The notes: generated by a model from the letters alone, not told the origin. Positions 30,280 through 39,276 are shown, counted from the stretch's first letter. The stretch: 64,000 bases of DNA from Deinococcus sp. QL22 (GCF_023370075.1 NZ_CP097149.1:124001-188000); one strand, 5' to 3'. A program made the numbers and translations.

Positions 30280-30825
30280 TCACCGAAGACTGATGTGACC
30301 CCTATAGATGTAGTAGACGTTGCTTGGGTCAGCCACGATGTCCTTGTAGTCGAGGCGCCCGGTGGCCCCCGCGAAACCGCCGGTTCCGCTGCCCGCCACC
30401 AGGGGATGCTGGCAACGTCCAAAGATTTCCGTGCTCCCGGAGAACTTGGACTCGAATTTGTAGGTCGTCGCGAACACGCCGATCGGTCCGCCATTCAGGC
30501 TGCCGACGAAGACCTCCCTGCCGGTTTCCAGGTAGACGCCACTCGGTGTCGTCTTGGAGGAGTCGACCTTCGTGTACCAGCAGCCTTGCAAGCTGCCGCT
30601 CAGCACGAGCCCCGGGTAGCTCACGAAGTCGGCATAGCCGCTGGGAGGGGCCGGGCAAATGCTCCCGCTCACGTCGTAGACCGCGCGCCCCGAGATCTGG
30701 ACGTTGTTGGGGCTGGTGGTACGGACGCTCTGGGTGGTCAGCACGGGCTGATCCGCAAGCTGGGTGCTTCCACAGGCGGTGAGGGCGCTCAGAGTGACGG
30801 CGGCAGCAAGGGTGCGGGTGTTCAT
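30280..30825 (-). CDS. Lipoprotein with a small beta-barrel-like domain
   Basis: The 181-residue product has a lipobox signal (LAAAVTLSALTACG, Cys at 18). The mature domain is beta-rich, with two cysteines (SGSICPAPPSGY, SLQGCWYTKVD) and ends with GSGTGGFAGATGRLDYKDI and VYYIYRGHISLR. The GGFAGATGRLDYKD end recalls allene-oxide-cyclase-like or dirigent-type barrels; this is a weak resemblance and I assign no function. GAGGAG precedes the ATG at 30825. Two broken relatives follow downstream on the same strand. Confidence 0.72.
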   Translation of the reverse strand: MNTRTLAAAVTLSALTACGSTQLADQPVLTTQSVRTTSPNNVQISGRAVYDVSGSICPAPPSGYADFVSYPGLVLSGSLQGCWYTKVDSSKTTPSGVYLETGREVFVGSLNGGPIGVFATTYKFESKFSGSTEIFGRCQHPLVAGSGTGGFAGATGRLDYKDIVADPSNVYYIYRGHISLR

Positions 30826-30988
30826 CGGGAATCTCCTCTGAACCTGCGTGGCAGGCCATCCGTTGAAGCAGGTGACGTCGAGCATGTGATGTGGTTCGCC
30901 GCGTGCGCAGGGCTCCCCCCGATCTTCCAGAAGCTCTTCAGGTGAGCCAGTCGCGGCCGTGAACTGGCCCACCTGGGGGCGTGCAGCG

Positions 30989-31975
30989 TTACTTCACGCT
31001 GCTGGAGAGCGGATTGGCGATGTTGCCGACCGTCCAGACCTCTCCATCAAGGGTGGTGATGTACGCGGTGTTGCCGATGATCTCCAGGGAGGTCGGGCGG
31101 TCCAGCGGAAAAGCGATGGCCGTGAAGGTGCCGTCCTCCTTGGCCCGCATTAGCGAGCCGGTCTCCGGGTGCGCAGGCGAGCCGACTTCCACCCCATTCC
31201 AGACGCCCTGAGAGAGTCCGAACAGCGTACCGCCCTGGCCGAACTCCACATCCAGCAGCATCCGGGCCCCCGCGGCTACCACAGTGGACGGGGCAGAATC
31301 TGCTCCGAAGGAGACGGCCCGGCCTACCTGTGGCTCGTGCGGGATAGCTCCAGGCTCGGCCATGTACACGGTGTTGCCCATCACATCCATCCCGGTCGGG
31401 ACAGTATTGCCGAAGACCCGGAACACCGACACCTGGCCTTCCCGGGTGACCCTGTACACCCGGTTGTGGTGCCCGTCGCTGACCAGGAACGCCCCACCGA
31501 GGAGTTCTAGGGCATACGGAACGCCGGTCGGCACGAAGAACTCGGTGTCCGGTGGGTTCGCCAGCGTGAACGCGCCCAAGTCGGCGACGACAGTGAAGGT
31601 GGTGGGGCTATCCATCCGGTAGAGACCCACCTTGTGGGTGCCGCCCACGTCCGAGGCGACCAGGCCCATCAGGACGTACGCCGTGCCGTCCAGGAAGATG
31701 ACATCCACCGCCCCGCCGAGGCCAATAACCGGGAGGGGAAGACCGCTGGCGAAGGTGGTGACCGCGCCGGTCTTGGGATCGATCCGCACGACCCGGCCGG
31801 CGGCAGGTTCGGTGACGTAGAGAGCACCATCGGGACCGACGGTGCTGCCCTGGGCATTTTGCAGGCCGGTGACCAGACGCTCGGGCCCGGTGGGGGCCGC
31901 CAGAGGTGGGGCCTGAGTGCAGGCCGCGAGAAGCAGGGTGGTGAGGGTGACGGCGGTCAGCAGGGCTGTTCGCAT
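30989..31975 (-). CDS. ScyD/ScyE-family beta-propeller lipoprotein
   Basis: The 328-residue protein has a lipobox (LTTLLLAAC, Cys at 19). It then carries NHL/SMP-30-like blades: GSTVGPDGALYVTEPAAGRV, VIGLGGAVDVIFLDGTAYVL, GGAFLVSDGHHNRVYRV, GMDVMGNTVYMAEPG and a final SLEIIGNTAYITTLDGEVW. The layout matches the ScyD/ScyE family named after cyanobacterial scytonemin clusters. In other bacteria the role is unknown. GGGAGGGA lies upstream of the ATG. It precedes the lipoprotein gene at 30280 on the same strand with 163 nt between. Confidence 0.85.
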   Translation of the reverse strand: MRTALLTAVTLTTLLLAACTQAPPLAAPTGPERLVTGLQNAQGSTVGPDGALYVTEPAAGRVVRIDPKTGAVTTFASGLPLPVIGLGGAVDVIFLDGTAYVLMGLVASDVGGTHKVGLYRMDSPTTFTVVADLGAFTLANPPDTEFFVPTGVPYALELLGGAFLVSDGHHNRVYRVTREGQVSVFRVFGNTVPTGMDVMGNTVYMAEPGAIPHEPQVGRAVSFGADSAPSTVVAAGARMLLDVEFGQGGTLFGLSQGVWNGVEVGSPAHPETGSLMRAKEDGTFTAIAFPLDRPTSLEIIGNTAYITTLDGEVWTVGNIANPLSSSVK

Positions 31976-32577
31976 GGTGTCCCTCCCGGTGCGCAGGGCA
32001 CAGAGGTCTTGGCTGCAGCAAAGGTGTCAGGAATCCGCGCCTTGTAGGTGCAGGCATGCCCTGGTGGTGACGGAGCGCTGTGTCCTGGCGAAGGCTGGGG
32101 TCGGTGGCTGCTTCCTGGTGGGAGCGGTGGAGCTGGTTCTACGCGGCGTTGAGAATCTGGGCTTATGGCCGACCTCCTTGCACGGGAACGAGGGCAGAGA
32201 AGTGGACGGTGGGCGCACGAATCTTGGAACTTGGCGTTCAGCTGAGCCCTGAATTGACCAATGCCTCACATTACGTTCAGGATCCCCTGCGGCACATCAT
32301 CAGAATTAGGTAGAGGGCTGTGGTAGTAGAATTAGGTAATCCGGCCCGAGGGTGGCACAGCGCCGCCGCGCTGATCCTGGCGTGGAACCCTCGACGCTCT
32401 GCTCACGGCGCCTCGCACCACGGCCTGAGCGTGATGGGTCCCCGGCGGGATGGAGCTGAATCGCCCCTAGCGTGCGCAGGCGCCGGGGCTTTGGCGTGGG
32501 CCTCAGGTGCACCTGCAGCGTCCGTCCACCTGCCCCATGACCAGCACGGGGCCTCAACAGGGCTAGATTGAGATGTC
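31976..32577. other. Intergenic with a direct repeat, no supported gene
   Basis: About 600 bases separate two divergent genes. AGAATTAGGTA occurs twice (32302-32312 and 32328-32338) at a 26-bp period; this AT-richer patch may hold promoter or operator elements. Short open frames lack ribosome sites and coding codon use. Confidence 0.45.
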
Positions 32578-32733
32578 ATGCCGGAGCTCTCACTGCCTGA
32601 GGTGCTGGGCGCCTCCTGCACGCGCATCGAGACCGTGCTTGAGCAGTTGCAGGCAGTCTACGGGGAGGTGAGTCCGGGGCGCATGCTGGAGGGGACGCTC
32701 CCCGCCCCGGGGCACCTGGAGAGCCTGAGATAA
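32578..32733 (+). CDS. Possible small protein upstream of the LuxR-type regulator
   Basis: An ATG opens 51 codons with coding-like third positions (LSLPEVLGASCTRIETVLEQ in the first part). It ends 47 nt before the regulator gene on the same strand. No ribosome site is strong. It could be a short regulatory peptide or the stub of a larger gene. No similarity is recognised. Confidence 0.35.
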   Translation: MPELSLPEVLGASCTRIETVLEQLQAVYGEVSPGRMLEGTLPAPGHLESLR

Positions 32734-32780
32734 CGAATCGTCTTGATTCACTCCCCGGCGGCCTGGGTTTAGACTGGTGT

Positions 32781-35105
32781 ATGGATCGCCTGCCGGGGTT
32801 GCCGCCCACGGCCGCGCTCGCCCCGCTCTATGGCCGCGAGCCCGACCTCCGTCACTTGCTGGCCCTGCTGCACCGTGGCGTGCGGCTCCTCACCCTGCGC
32901 GGGCCCGGCGGCATCGGCAAGACCGCCCTGATGCTTCACCTATCCCACGCACTGCAGGACCAGACCAAGCCGGCCCTGTTCGACCACGTCCAGTTCATCG
33001 ACCTCAGTGCCCTGCGCGACCCCGAGCGGGTGCTGGGCCACATCGCTGCCGCCCTGCCGGAAAGCGGCGTCACCGGAACAGCCGCGCAGCGCCTCCAAGA
33101 GTTTGCGGCCCGGCAGCGCACCCTGCTGCTGCTCGACAACTTTGAGCAGCTCCTCCCCGCTGCAGCCGAGTTGGCTGATCTGCTGGCCAGGGCGCCGCTG
33201 CTCCACCTGGTGGTCACCAGCCGGGCCATCCTCCAGCTGCATGATGAGGTCGAGTACCCCGTCGAGCCCCTCGCGCTGCCCCACAGTGTCCAGGGCGCCG
33301 CGTCCAGCGCCGCCGTGCAGCTGTTCGTGGCGCGCGTCCAGGCCCTAACGCCCGCGTTCGCGCTGAACGATGAGAACACGTGGCTGGTCGTGCGGCTGTG
33401 CGAACTGTTGGAAGGGGTTCCGCTGGCCCTGGAACTCGCAGCCGTGCGGATGCGCAGCTACGCGCTGGGCGACCTGCTCACCCGGCTGGCACGCCCCCTG
33501 GAGGTGCTGAAAGCCGACTTCCGGGATCGTCCGGAACGCCTGCGCTCCCTCCGGGCCGCCGTGCAGTGGAGCTACGACTTGCTAGACGACACAGACCGAG
33601 CGGTCTTCGAGTGCTGCGCGGTCTTCGAGGGGCCTTTCAGCCCGCAGGCACTGGCCGCCGTCTGGGGAGAGCCGGACGTGCTCGACCGGGCCGAATCGCT
33701 GCTGAAGCAGAGTTTCCTGCGCCGCTTGGACACGCCTGAGACCCTCTGGAAGATGCTGCAGCCGCTCAAGGAACTGGCGCTGGAACAACTGGAAGGCCAC
33801 GCGCAGGTCTCACGCTGGCGGGAGCGGCATGCACAACACTTCCTGAACATGCTGGAGGATCATCAGCGCAGCTGGCAGATGGACAGCATCGACAGACGGG
33901 AAGCTTATCTGCCGCATTACCCCAACATCCGGGCCGGCCTGGTCTGGACGATCGATCAGCGCCGATCCGATCTGGCTTACCGCTACCTCGGCGCTATTCG
34001 TGGGCTGTGGATGCCTTTTGGGCTGACCGTCCAGGAGGCGCCGCTGGTCGATCAAGTGCTGGCCCTGCCCGCACCCGAGGACCGGATCACGCTGGTCCGG
34101 GCCCTGGAAGTGAGCGCGGATACCATGAACTGGACGGGTCAGGTGGAGGCCCGGGAGACGCGCCTGCAGGAGATTCTGTCGCTGTGCCGTGAGCTGGATG
34201 ACGTGGAAGGGATGGCCTGGGCCAAGCTCAATTTGGCAGGCGTGGCCCGCGACGCGGGCCGGGGGGAACTGGCCTGGGACATCGGACAGCGGGTGCTCCA
34301 GGAGCTTCAGGAACGGGTGGGCACCGGACCTCCGACCCGCATGCAGCGGATGCTCCGGGCCAATGCCCACCTGGGGGCGTCCCTCGATTTGCTGGAGCTA
34401 GGCCGCCACGCAGAGGCGCTGAAGTACGCTCAGCTGGCCTACCGATATTTCCAGGAGGCGAGCAACCAGGTGTTTGAGCATGAGTCCAGGACTGTGATTG
34501 GTCACCTGCTGCTGTATGTCAACCGGCAGGCGGAGGGCTGCGCCTTGCTGCTGTCCTGCCTGCACGACGCTGTCCAACACGGCTTGAGGGGAAGTGCAGA
34601 AAGCACCGTGCGCTGGGGGCTGACCCTGATCGCGGCAGAACGGCGCGACTGGACGGCCCTGGTGCAGTTCACCGCCTTCGTCAACGATCCGGTGTGGCAG
34701 CTCTCGCAGAGCGTGCCGGATCGCCGTCTGCGGCAGGATATGGCCCTCGCCCGTGAAGCTCTGGGCCAAGAGGCTTACCAACAAGCGTGGACGACTGGAA
34801 CCCATCTGCAACTGCCGGAAATTATGGAGCTCGCTGAGCGACTGGCCCAGGTGCTGCTCTCACCGTCCACGCACTCTGAGCTGACCCCCCGTGAACAGGA
34901 GGTGCTGGCCCTGGTGGCGCAAGGGCATCCGGACCGCCGGATTGCGCGGTTACTGGGGATCAGTCCGGGGACCGCCAGCAAGCACGTTGGGAATCTGCTG
35001 GGCAAGCTGGGGCTGCACAACCGCGTGGAACTGACCCGCTGGGCCATCGAGCATGAATCGGCGGAGGGGTCGCAGGGACGAGAGGACAGCTCGGGTCGGA
35101 GGTGA
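32781..35105 (+). CDS. ATPase-TPR regulator with C-terminal LuxR-type HTH
   Basis: The 774-residue cytosolic transcription factor is of the large ATP-binding (LAL/AfsR-related STAND) class. The N-terminal NTPase has Walker A GPGGIGKTAL (residues 41-50), Walker B LLLLDNFEQL (about 115), VTSRAILQL (sensor, about 150) and GVPLALELAAVRM (about 215). A long helical/TPR region follows (about 350-690). The C terminus is a LuxR HTH: LTPREQEVLALVAQGHPDRRIA then GTASKHVGNLLGKLGL (about 705-760). Ligand and targets are unknown. TAGACT 5 nt before the ATG marks a leaderless start. Confidence 0.9.
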   Translation: MDRLPGLPPTAALAPLYGREPDLRHLLALLHRGVRLLTLRGPGGIGKTALMLHLSHALQDQTKPALFDHVQFIDLSALRDPERVLGHIAAALPESGVTGTAAQRLQEFAARQRTLLLLDNFEQLLPAAAELADLLARAPLLHLVVTSRAILQLHDEVEYPVEPLALPHSVQGAASSAAVQLFVARVQALTPAFALNDENTWLVVRLCELLEGVPLALELAAVRMRSYALGDLLTRLARPLEVLKADFRDRPERLRSLRAAVQWSYDLLDDTDRAVFECCAVFEGPFSPQALAAVWGEPDVLDRAESLLKQSFLRRLDTPETLWKMLQPLKELALEQLEGHAQVSRWRERHAQHFLNMLEDHQRSWQMDSIDRREAYLPHYPNIRAGLVWTIDQRRSDLAYRYLGAIRGLWMPFGLTVQEAPLVDQVLALPAPEDRITLVRALEVSADTMNWTGQVEARETRLQEILSLCRELDDVEGMAWAKLNLAGVARDAGRGELAWDIGQRVLQELQERVGTGPPTRMQRMLRANAHLGASLDLLELGRHAEALKYAQLAYRYFQEASNQVFEHESRTVIGHLLLYVNRQAEGCALLLSCLHDAVQHGLRGSAESTVRWGLTLIAAERRDWTALVQFTAFVNDPVWQLSQSVPDRRLRQDMALAREALGQEAYQQAWTTGTHLQLPEIMELAERLAQVLLSPSTHSELTPREQEVLALVAQGHPDRRIARLLGISPGTASKHVGNLLGKLGLHNRVELTRWAIEHESAEGSQGREDSSGRR

Positions 35106-35449
35106 TGCTGAAGTTCCGTGGGTAACCTGAGGAGTGGAGCAAGGAAAGCCTGGGTTGGCCAGCCTTGAAAGCTTCCTGTTCTGCCCCAGCTGCCCGCGTC
35201 CGAACCCGGGGCGTACGTAGTCTTGTCAGGGTGGTTCGCTTGCCCTATTCGCACTTCTGGCGATGCGCTTTTTTACGCTAACGCGCACTCTAGAGGCATC
35301 AGCCCAGCGCTGACCCGCGGCCAGACGCAGATCACCGCGCACCCGCACCGTCTCGCGTGTCGTTCACCCCTCTCCCTGCGCGCTTCACGTCGTCCAGTTT
35401 CGGACGAGGAGGCGCGACGGCAGGTCAGGCCTGCCCTGGAGGAAGTCTC

Positions 35450-35830
35450 ATGCTCACACTCCGCACCGTTCGTCGGCAGTCACTTGCGCTCCTCACCGTG
35501 GCCTTGCTGGGAACCGTCAGTGTTCTGGCCCAACAGACCAATGCGCCCGCCTCGCTCAGCCCTCAACTCAGTGCCATGTCCGGCACCGGGCTGATGCTCG
35601 CGGGTTGCCAGGAGCGGATGAAGACGCTGGACAGCCTGTTGAAGGAAGCGGGCTACAGCGCCATGCGCACCCAAGTGGTGGATGGCACCACCAAGGTCGC
35701 GCGCTGGTACCACCCGGAGCACCACACGACCATTGTGGCGTTCGCCGGCTGGCAGGCCTCGGACAATACGTTCACGGCAGGTGAATTCGCGGGCCTGATG
35801 CGCTGGAATGAACTGATTGCCACGCCGTGA
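35450..35830 (+). CDS. Small exported protein, unknown function
   Basis: The 126-residue product has a signal peptide (LALLTVALLGTVSVLA, cleavage near AQQ). The mature part has one Cys (LMLAGCQERMKTLDSLLKEAGY) and a C-terminal domain with VVDGTTKVARWYHPEHHTT. The start at 35450 has GGAGGAAG upstream, which I prefer to an earlier in-frame start at 35357. It lies downstream of the LuxR-type regulator on the same strand with 344 nt between. Confidence 0.65.
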   Translation: MLTLRTVRRQSLALLTVALLGTVSVLAQQTNAPASLSPQLSAMSGTGLMLAGCQERMKTLDSLLKEAGYSAMRTQVVDGTTKVARWYHPEHHTTIVAFAGWQASDNTFTAGEFAGLMRWNELIATP

Positions 35831-36552
35831 CAGGCGTGCGCTGTAACGTGAGCCGGACTCCTTGGAAGCGGAGATCTGTCTAAAAGGAGACGTCTTGACC
35901 ATCGTCGCCATCCCCATCACAGCCTGTGCGGTTCAATCGGCTCGACCTGCCTTGACGGATCAACTGCCGGGAGTCCCGGTCTCCGCCTCGTTGACCCGTG
36001 TCCAGGTGGTTTAGTCACGCCACCGCTCCAAATCGGGGTCGGCAGCTCCCAGGAGGTGATGACGTCCAGTCCATCAATCACCACCCTTCAGCGCCCCTTG
36101 CTTCAGGTCTTCAAAGAAGGCTGGGCCGACCAGCTCATCAGGCCGGACTCCCTTGAGTACGCGCTGCCCCTGGGGCCTGCCTGCCCCGCCCAGCTGGGCC
36201 ACATCCGGACTGCCTGTCCTGCTCTCCAGCTGCAAGCGGAAGACACCGTGACGGAGTGAACCCGTGTGGCCCTGCGCCTGAGCGCGGCAAGCACACATCT
36301 CGGCCCGCCGTAGGGGCAGCCCGCCACCGAACGCCGGGCCGAGGGGGAAGAGAGGCATTTTTTTCGTCTGGTTGACGCACGCGGCGGAGCACTGGTGGAC
36401 CGGGTTCTCCCTCTCGGTCTGTTGCGCCAGCTCGGCCTGCTGGACGCCCTCGCCCAGACGTGCCGGCATCAGGGTGATCCCTCCCAGTGTCCACACACGC
36501 CGCACCACGCTCAATCCGAATCCGGCTCGACCCAGCCGTGGAGGTCCAGCTC
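35831..36552. other. Region with weak coding remnants
   Basis: Two plus-strand stretches have coding-like codon use but no convincing complete gene. 36056-36259 (67 codons) has a ribosome-like AGGAGG lying too close to its start. 36313-36556 is open after a TAG and encodes RHFFRLVDARGGALVDRVLP, which may be the end of a lost gene. It ends in TGA overlapping the next ATG by 4 nt. Confidence 0.35.
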
Positions 36553-37170
36553 ATGAGACCCACCGTATTCAAGGCTCCCCTGTTGACTGCGCTCGCCTTG
36601 ACTGGGTCCCCCCTGGCGGCCCCCACCGTCACTCTGGACGCACTGGAACGCCTGACACCCGCCCAGCTCAAAGCCCTGAACAAGGAGCAGACCGAGGCCC
36701 TGTGGTTGGAGGCCGACCGGGCCATCTCCAAGGTGGCAGATGCCGTGCTCAAGGGCCCAGACAACAAACCCAAGTGGCCGCATGCCGACCTGACGATGTA
36801 CACCGCCCTGCTGATGACCGACGAAGCCTACGAACGGGACGTCTACAAGAGCTACCGCGGCCCAGACTGGACGAGCGACGGCTGCTCCTTCCCGGTGGCG
36901 GCGGCCTACAAGAAGGCCTTTGACGCCCAGGCCTGTCGTCACCACGATTTCTCGTACCGCAACGTGGCGCAGTACCGGCAGGGCCGGGATGAGGCGATGC
37001 GCCGGGCCATTGATCTGCGGCTGCTGCTGGATCTGCGCTTCCAATGCCTGACCGACAGTGCCCTGAACGTCAACCAGCACGCCTGTGACCTCGCGGCAGT
37101 CGCGGCCTATGTCCAGGCGCGCAAGGTGGGCAAAGTGGCGCTCACTGCCGTTCCCGCCCACTACCCGTGA
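36553..37170 (+). CDS. Exported prokaryotic phospholipase A2
   Basis: The 205-residue exported protein has a signal peptide (LLTALALTGSPLAAP) and a helical N-terminal part. The conserved PLA2 core follows: TSDGCSFPVAAAYKKAFDAQ then ACRHHDFSYRNVAQYRQGRD (about residues 105-150). The catalytic His-Asp pair is in CRHHDFSYRN, and Cys pairs (DGCS/ACRHH and FQCL/HACD) are placed for disulfides. It would hydrolyse the sn-2 ester of phospholipids outside the cell. GGAGG precedes the ATG at 36553. Its 3' end overlaps the convergent response-regulator remnant by 29 nt. Confidence 0.85.
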   Translation: MRPTVFKAPLLTALALTGSPLAAPTVTLDALERLTPAQLKALNKEQTEALWLEADRAISKVADAVLKGPDNKPKWPHADLTMYTALLMTDEAYERDVYKSYRGPDWTSDGCSFPVAAAYKKAFDAQACRHHDFSYRNVAQYRQGRDEAMRRAIDLRLLLDLRFQCLTDSALNVNQHACDLAAVAAYVQARKVGKVALTAVPAHYP

Positions 37171-37626
37171 GGCGAGGATCGGCCGAGGGGGCTGGACTTT
37201 TGCAGGGCCCCTCGGGCACCCACCCGGCCCAGTCGCGCAGGATGTGCTGAACCGTCTGCACGAACGCGCCGAAGGCCACAGGCTTGGTCACATAAGCATC
37301 GGCCCCTGCGGCGAGGTTCAGTTCGGCGTCTTGCGGGACCGCGGAACTGCTGAACACCACCACGTTCAAGGCCTTCAGCGCCGGGTCGCGGCGAATCTCC
37401 TGAAGCACCTCCACGGCATTCTGACGGGGCATGTTCGCGTCCATCAACACCAGGTCGGGCGGCGAACTGTTGACGAAGCTTCCCTCGCGCTTCAGGAACG
37501 AGAGGGCGTCCACGCCATCCCGAACGACATGCAAGCACACCTCTATATCCGCTCTATATCCGCGACGGCCTCCTGTACGAGCAGCACGTCCCCCTCGAAA
37601 TCCTCGACCAGCAGCACCTCAAGCAC
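37142..37626 (-). pseudogene. Rcp1-like response regulator broken by an 11-bp duplication
   Basis: The receiver domain starts with GTG at 37626 (VLEVLLVEDFEGDVLLVQEA), overlapping the stop of the kinase remnant. It continues in another frame as VCLHVVRDGVDALSFL, DLVLMDANMPRQNAVEVL (phospho-Asp), VVVFSSSA and AYVTKPVAFGAFV (conserved Thr/Lys). The break is an exact tandem copy of CGGATATAGAG at about 37541-37562; removing one copy restores a single frame. The first acidic pair is DF instead of DD. It is the partner of the upstream kinase fragment and cannot be made whole as it stands. Confidence 0.8.
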
Positions 37627-38140
37627 CGCGCGACTCCGCCTTGAGAAGCGTGAAGTGCACGGCCGTGCCGACCTCCGCAGTGGAGTCCAGCCACACCTCA
37701 CCGCCGTGCCGCTGCACGATCTTCCGGACGATGGACAGTCCCAGCCCGGTGCCCTCGTACTGGTCGCGGGTGTGCAGTCGCTGGAACATCCCGAACACCT
37801 GCTCCTGGTACTCCGGGGAGATGCCGATGCCGTTGTCCCGCACCTGGAAGTGCCAGACGGCCCCCTCCTCCTGGGCGTCCACCTGAATCTCCGGCACGCG
37901 GTCCGGCCGGCGGAACTCCACGGCGTTCCCGATCAGGTTCTGGAACAGCTGCGTCAGCTCACGCGCGTCGCCCAGCACCATTGGGCACCCACCGACGGTG
38001 ACTCTGGCGCCGGCGGCTTCAATGGCCGCGCTCAGGTGGTGGAGCGCCTCATTCAACGGCCCTTCTGTGGACAGCGGCCGCAGCGGCTCAGGCTGAGCAT
38101 TCAGCCGGGAGAACACCAGCAGGTCATCAATCAACTGACG
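37619..38140 (-). pseudogene. Histidine kinase, 5'-truncated (bacteriophytochrome type)
   Basis: Only the C-terminal part is left: QLIDDLLVFSRLNAQPEPL (end of the dimerisation helix), the N box LTQLFQNLIGNAVEFRRP, the G1 box VRDNGIGISPEYQEQVFGMF and the G2 box EGTGLGLSIVRKIVQRHGG. The phospho-accepting His and all sensor domains are missing; just upstream the frame meets a TGA. This arrangement (IDDLLxFSR, and a small Rcp1-type receiver encoded next) is that of phytochrome-like kinases. With the broken receiver downstream it forms a dead two-component pair. Confidence 0.75.
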
Positions 38141-38269
38141 ACGCCGTCGAGCACCTGGAGAAGCAGTTCTCCTGCCGTCTCAGGAGAACACAGTGGGGAT
38201 CTGCGCCCGCACAGGCAACCCTGAAGGAACCGCTCTGCGCCGGGTGAAGCAGGCGTGGCATCATGCGCC

Positions 38270-38722
38270 ATGACGGAACATCCGCTCCCGACGCCCACTG
38301 AGGTCACTTCCATGCGGCTCAAGGTCACCACCTACCTCGGCTCCATCGTGCACTACGAATCCGGGCTGAAGACGAAGTGGTATCTCGAGCTCTGGGACGT
38401 GATGAGCCCGCAGGCGGTGGCAGTTCCTGTTCCACCAGGAGAACTCCAGCAGTATGGCGTCCCCGTGTGGGATGCGGGACACAGCTCTGACTCCGACAGT
38501 TCTCTCCGCTGGGACTATGTCACCATGGGGAGCGACGACCCCGAGATCAACCCAGAGGGCGGTGTCCGGCCACATACCCTGCTGACCTTGCCGATCGGCC
38601 CGGTCGACGCCAGAGCCGCTCGAACGTACCTGTCCATCTGTGCTGCGCAGATCCCGGGAACCTTCCATCCCCACGTCTCGGTTCCGCCTTCGGTGCCAGA
38701 TGGAGAGGGCAGTCATTCCTAG
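38270..38722 (+). CDS. Hypothetical cytosolic protein
   Basis: The 150-residue protein has no signal peptide. It is beta-rich and contains MRLKVTTYLGSIVHYESGLK, YLELWDVMSPQAVAVPVP and HTLLTLPIGPVDARAARTYL. I see no known domain. A terminator with a good T-run follows at 38741. The start at 38270 was chosen over one at 38255 on codon context only. Confidence 0.6.
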   Translation: MTEHPLPTPTEVTSMRLKVTTYLGSIVHYESGLKTKWYLELWDVMSPQAVAVPVPPGELQQYGVPVWDAGHSSDSDSSLRWDYVTMGSDDPEINPEGGVRPHTLLTLPIGPVDARAARTYLSICAAQIPGTFHPHVSVPPSVPDGEGSHS

Positions 38723-38740
38723 GGAGTCCTCTCCCCCGCA

Positions 38741-38778
38741 GCGCCCCCGTTCCTCGTCGGCGGGGGCTTGTGCTTTTT
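38741..38778 (+). terminator. Rho-independent terminator
   Basis: GCGCCCCCG pairs with CGGCGGGGGC around a short loop, followed by TTGTGCTTTTT. It lies 19 nt after the stop of the gene at 38270. Confidence 0.75.
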
Positions 38779-38792
38779 GGGAGGAATCACCC

Positions 38793-38990
38793 GTGGCATC
38801 CAGATCAACATCGCTCTACACGTGAACGGCACTCCACTGACCTCGCAGCAGGGTGCAGCGTTCGTCGGCGCTCTGACCCCCGAGCAGGTGACCACGGTGG
38901 TGCAGGCACTGAGCCCGGAGACGTCGCGCTGCTGATGCACGCGGTCGTCTACCGGATGCGGCGAAGGCAACACCGCTGCAGGCCCAGGAG
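38793..38990 (+). pseudogene. Frameshifted duplicate of the small gene at 19772
   Basis: The frame reads GIQINIALHVNGTPLTSQQ, an insertion of about 10 residues (GAAFVGALTP), then EQVTTVVQALS. It then goes out of frame because CTGAGCCCGGAG lacks one base relative to CTGAACACCGGAG of the other copy. In the shifted frame it continues GDVALLMHAVVYRMRRRQ, matching GDVALLMQVFVADIRNR. So this copy is broken late in the gene. Confidence 0.6.
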
Positions 38991-39012
38991 TGACGGCCCC
39001 GGGAACGGCGTA

Positions 39013-39276
39013 TCAGAGCAGGTGTGCGAGATGGCGAACGCTATGGCGTTCGTCCTCCCAGTTCTCCGACAGGGGTACTGGCAGGGGGCGTTGACGCCCG
39101 CCGATCACCTTGCGTGCGGTGATGCAGGCCGACTCAAGTGCGCCGCAGATGGACTCGCCGGCGATCAGGTCAGCCTCGATCATGGGCCAGGCGCCTGGAT
39201 GCCGCCAGAGCATGCAGCTCAGCTGGGGCAGTGCAGGGATGGACACGGGACCTCGCCCCACGATCAGCCGGGGCAT
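39013..39276 (-). CDS. Hypothetical protein, possibly partial
   Basis: An 87-codon minus-strand frame has consistent coding third positions (ADLIAGESICGALESACITA, then SENWEDERHSVRHLAHLL). No ribosome site or -10 box is convincing at the ATG, so the gene may have lost its beginning. No domain is recognised. Confidence 0.4.
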   Translation of the reverse strand: MPRLIVGRGPVSIPALPQLSCMLWRHPGAWPMIEADLIAGESICGALESACITARKVIGGRQRPLPVPLSENWEDERHSVRHLAHLL

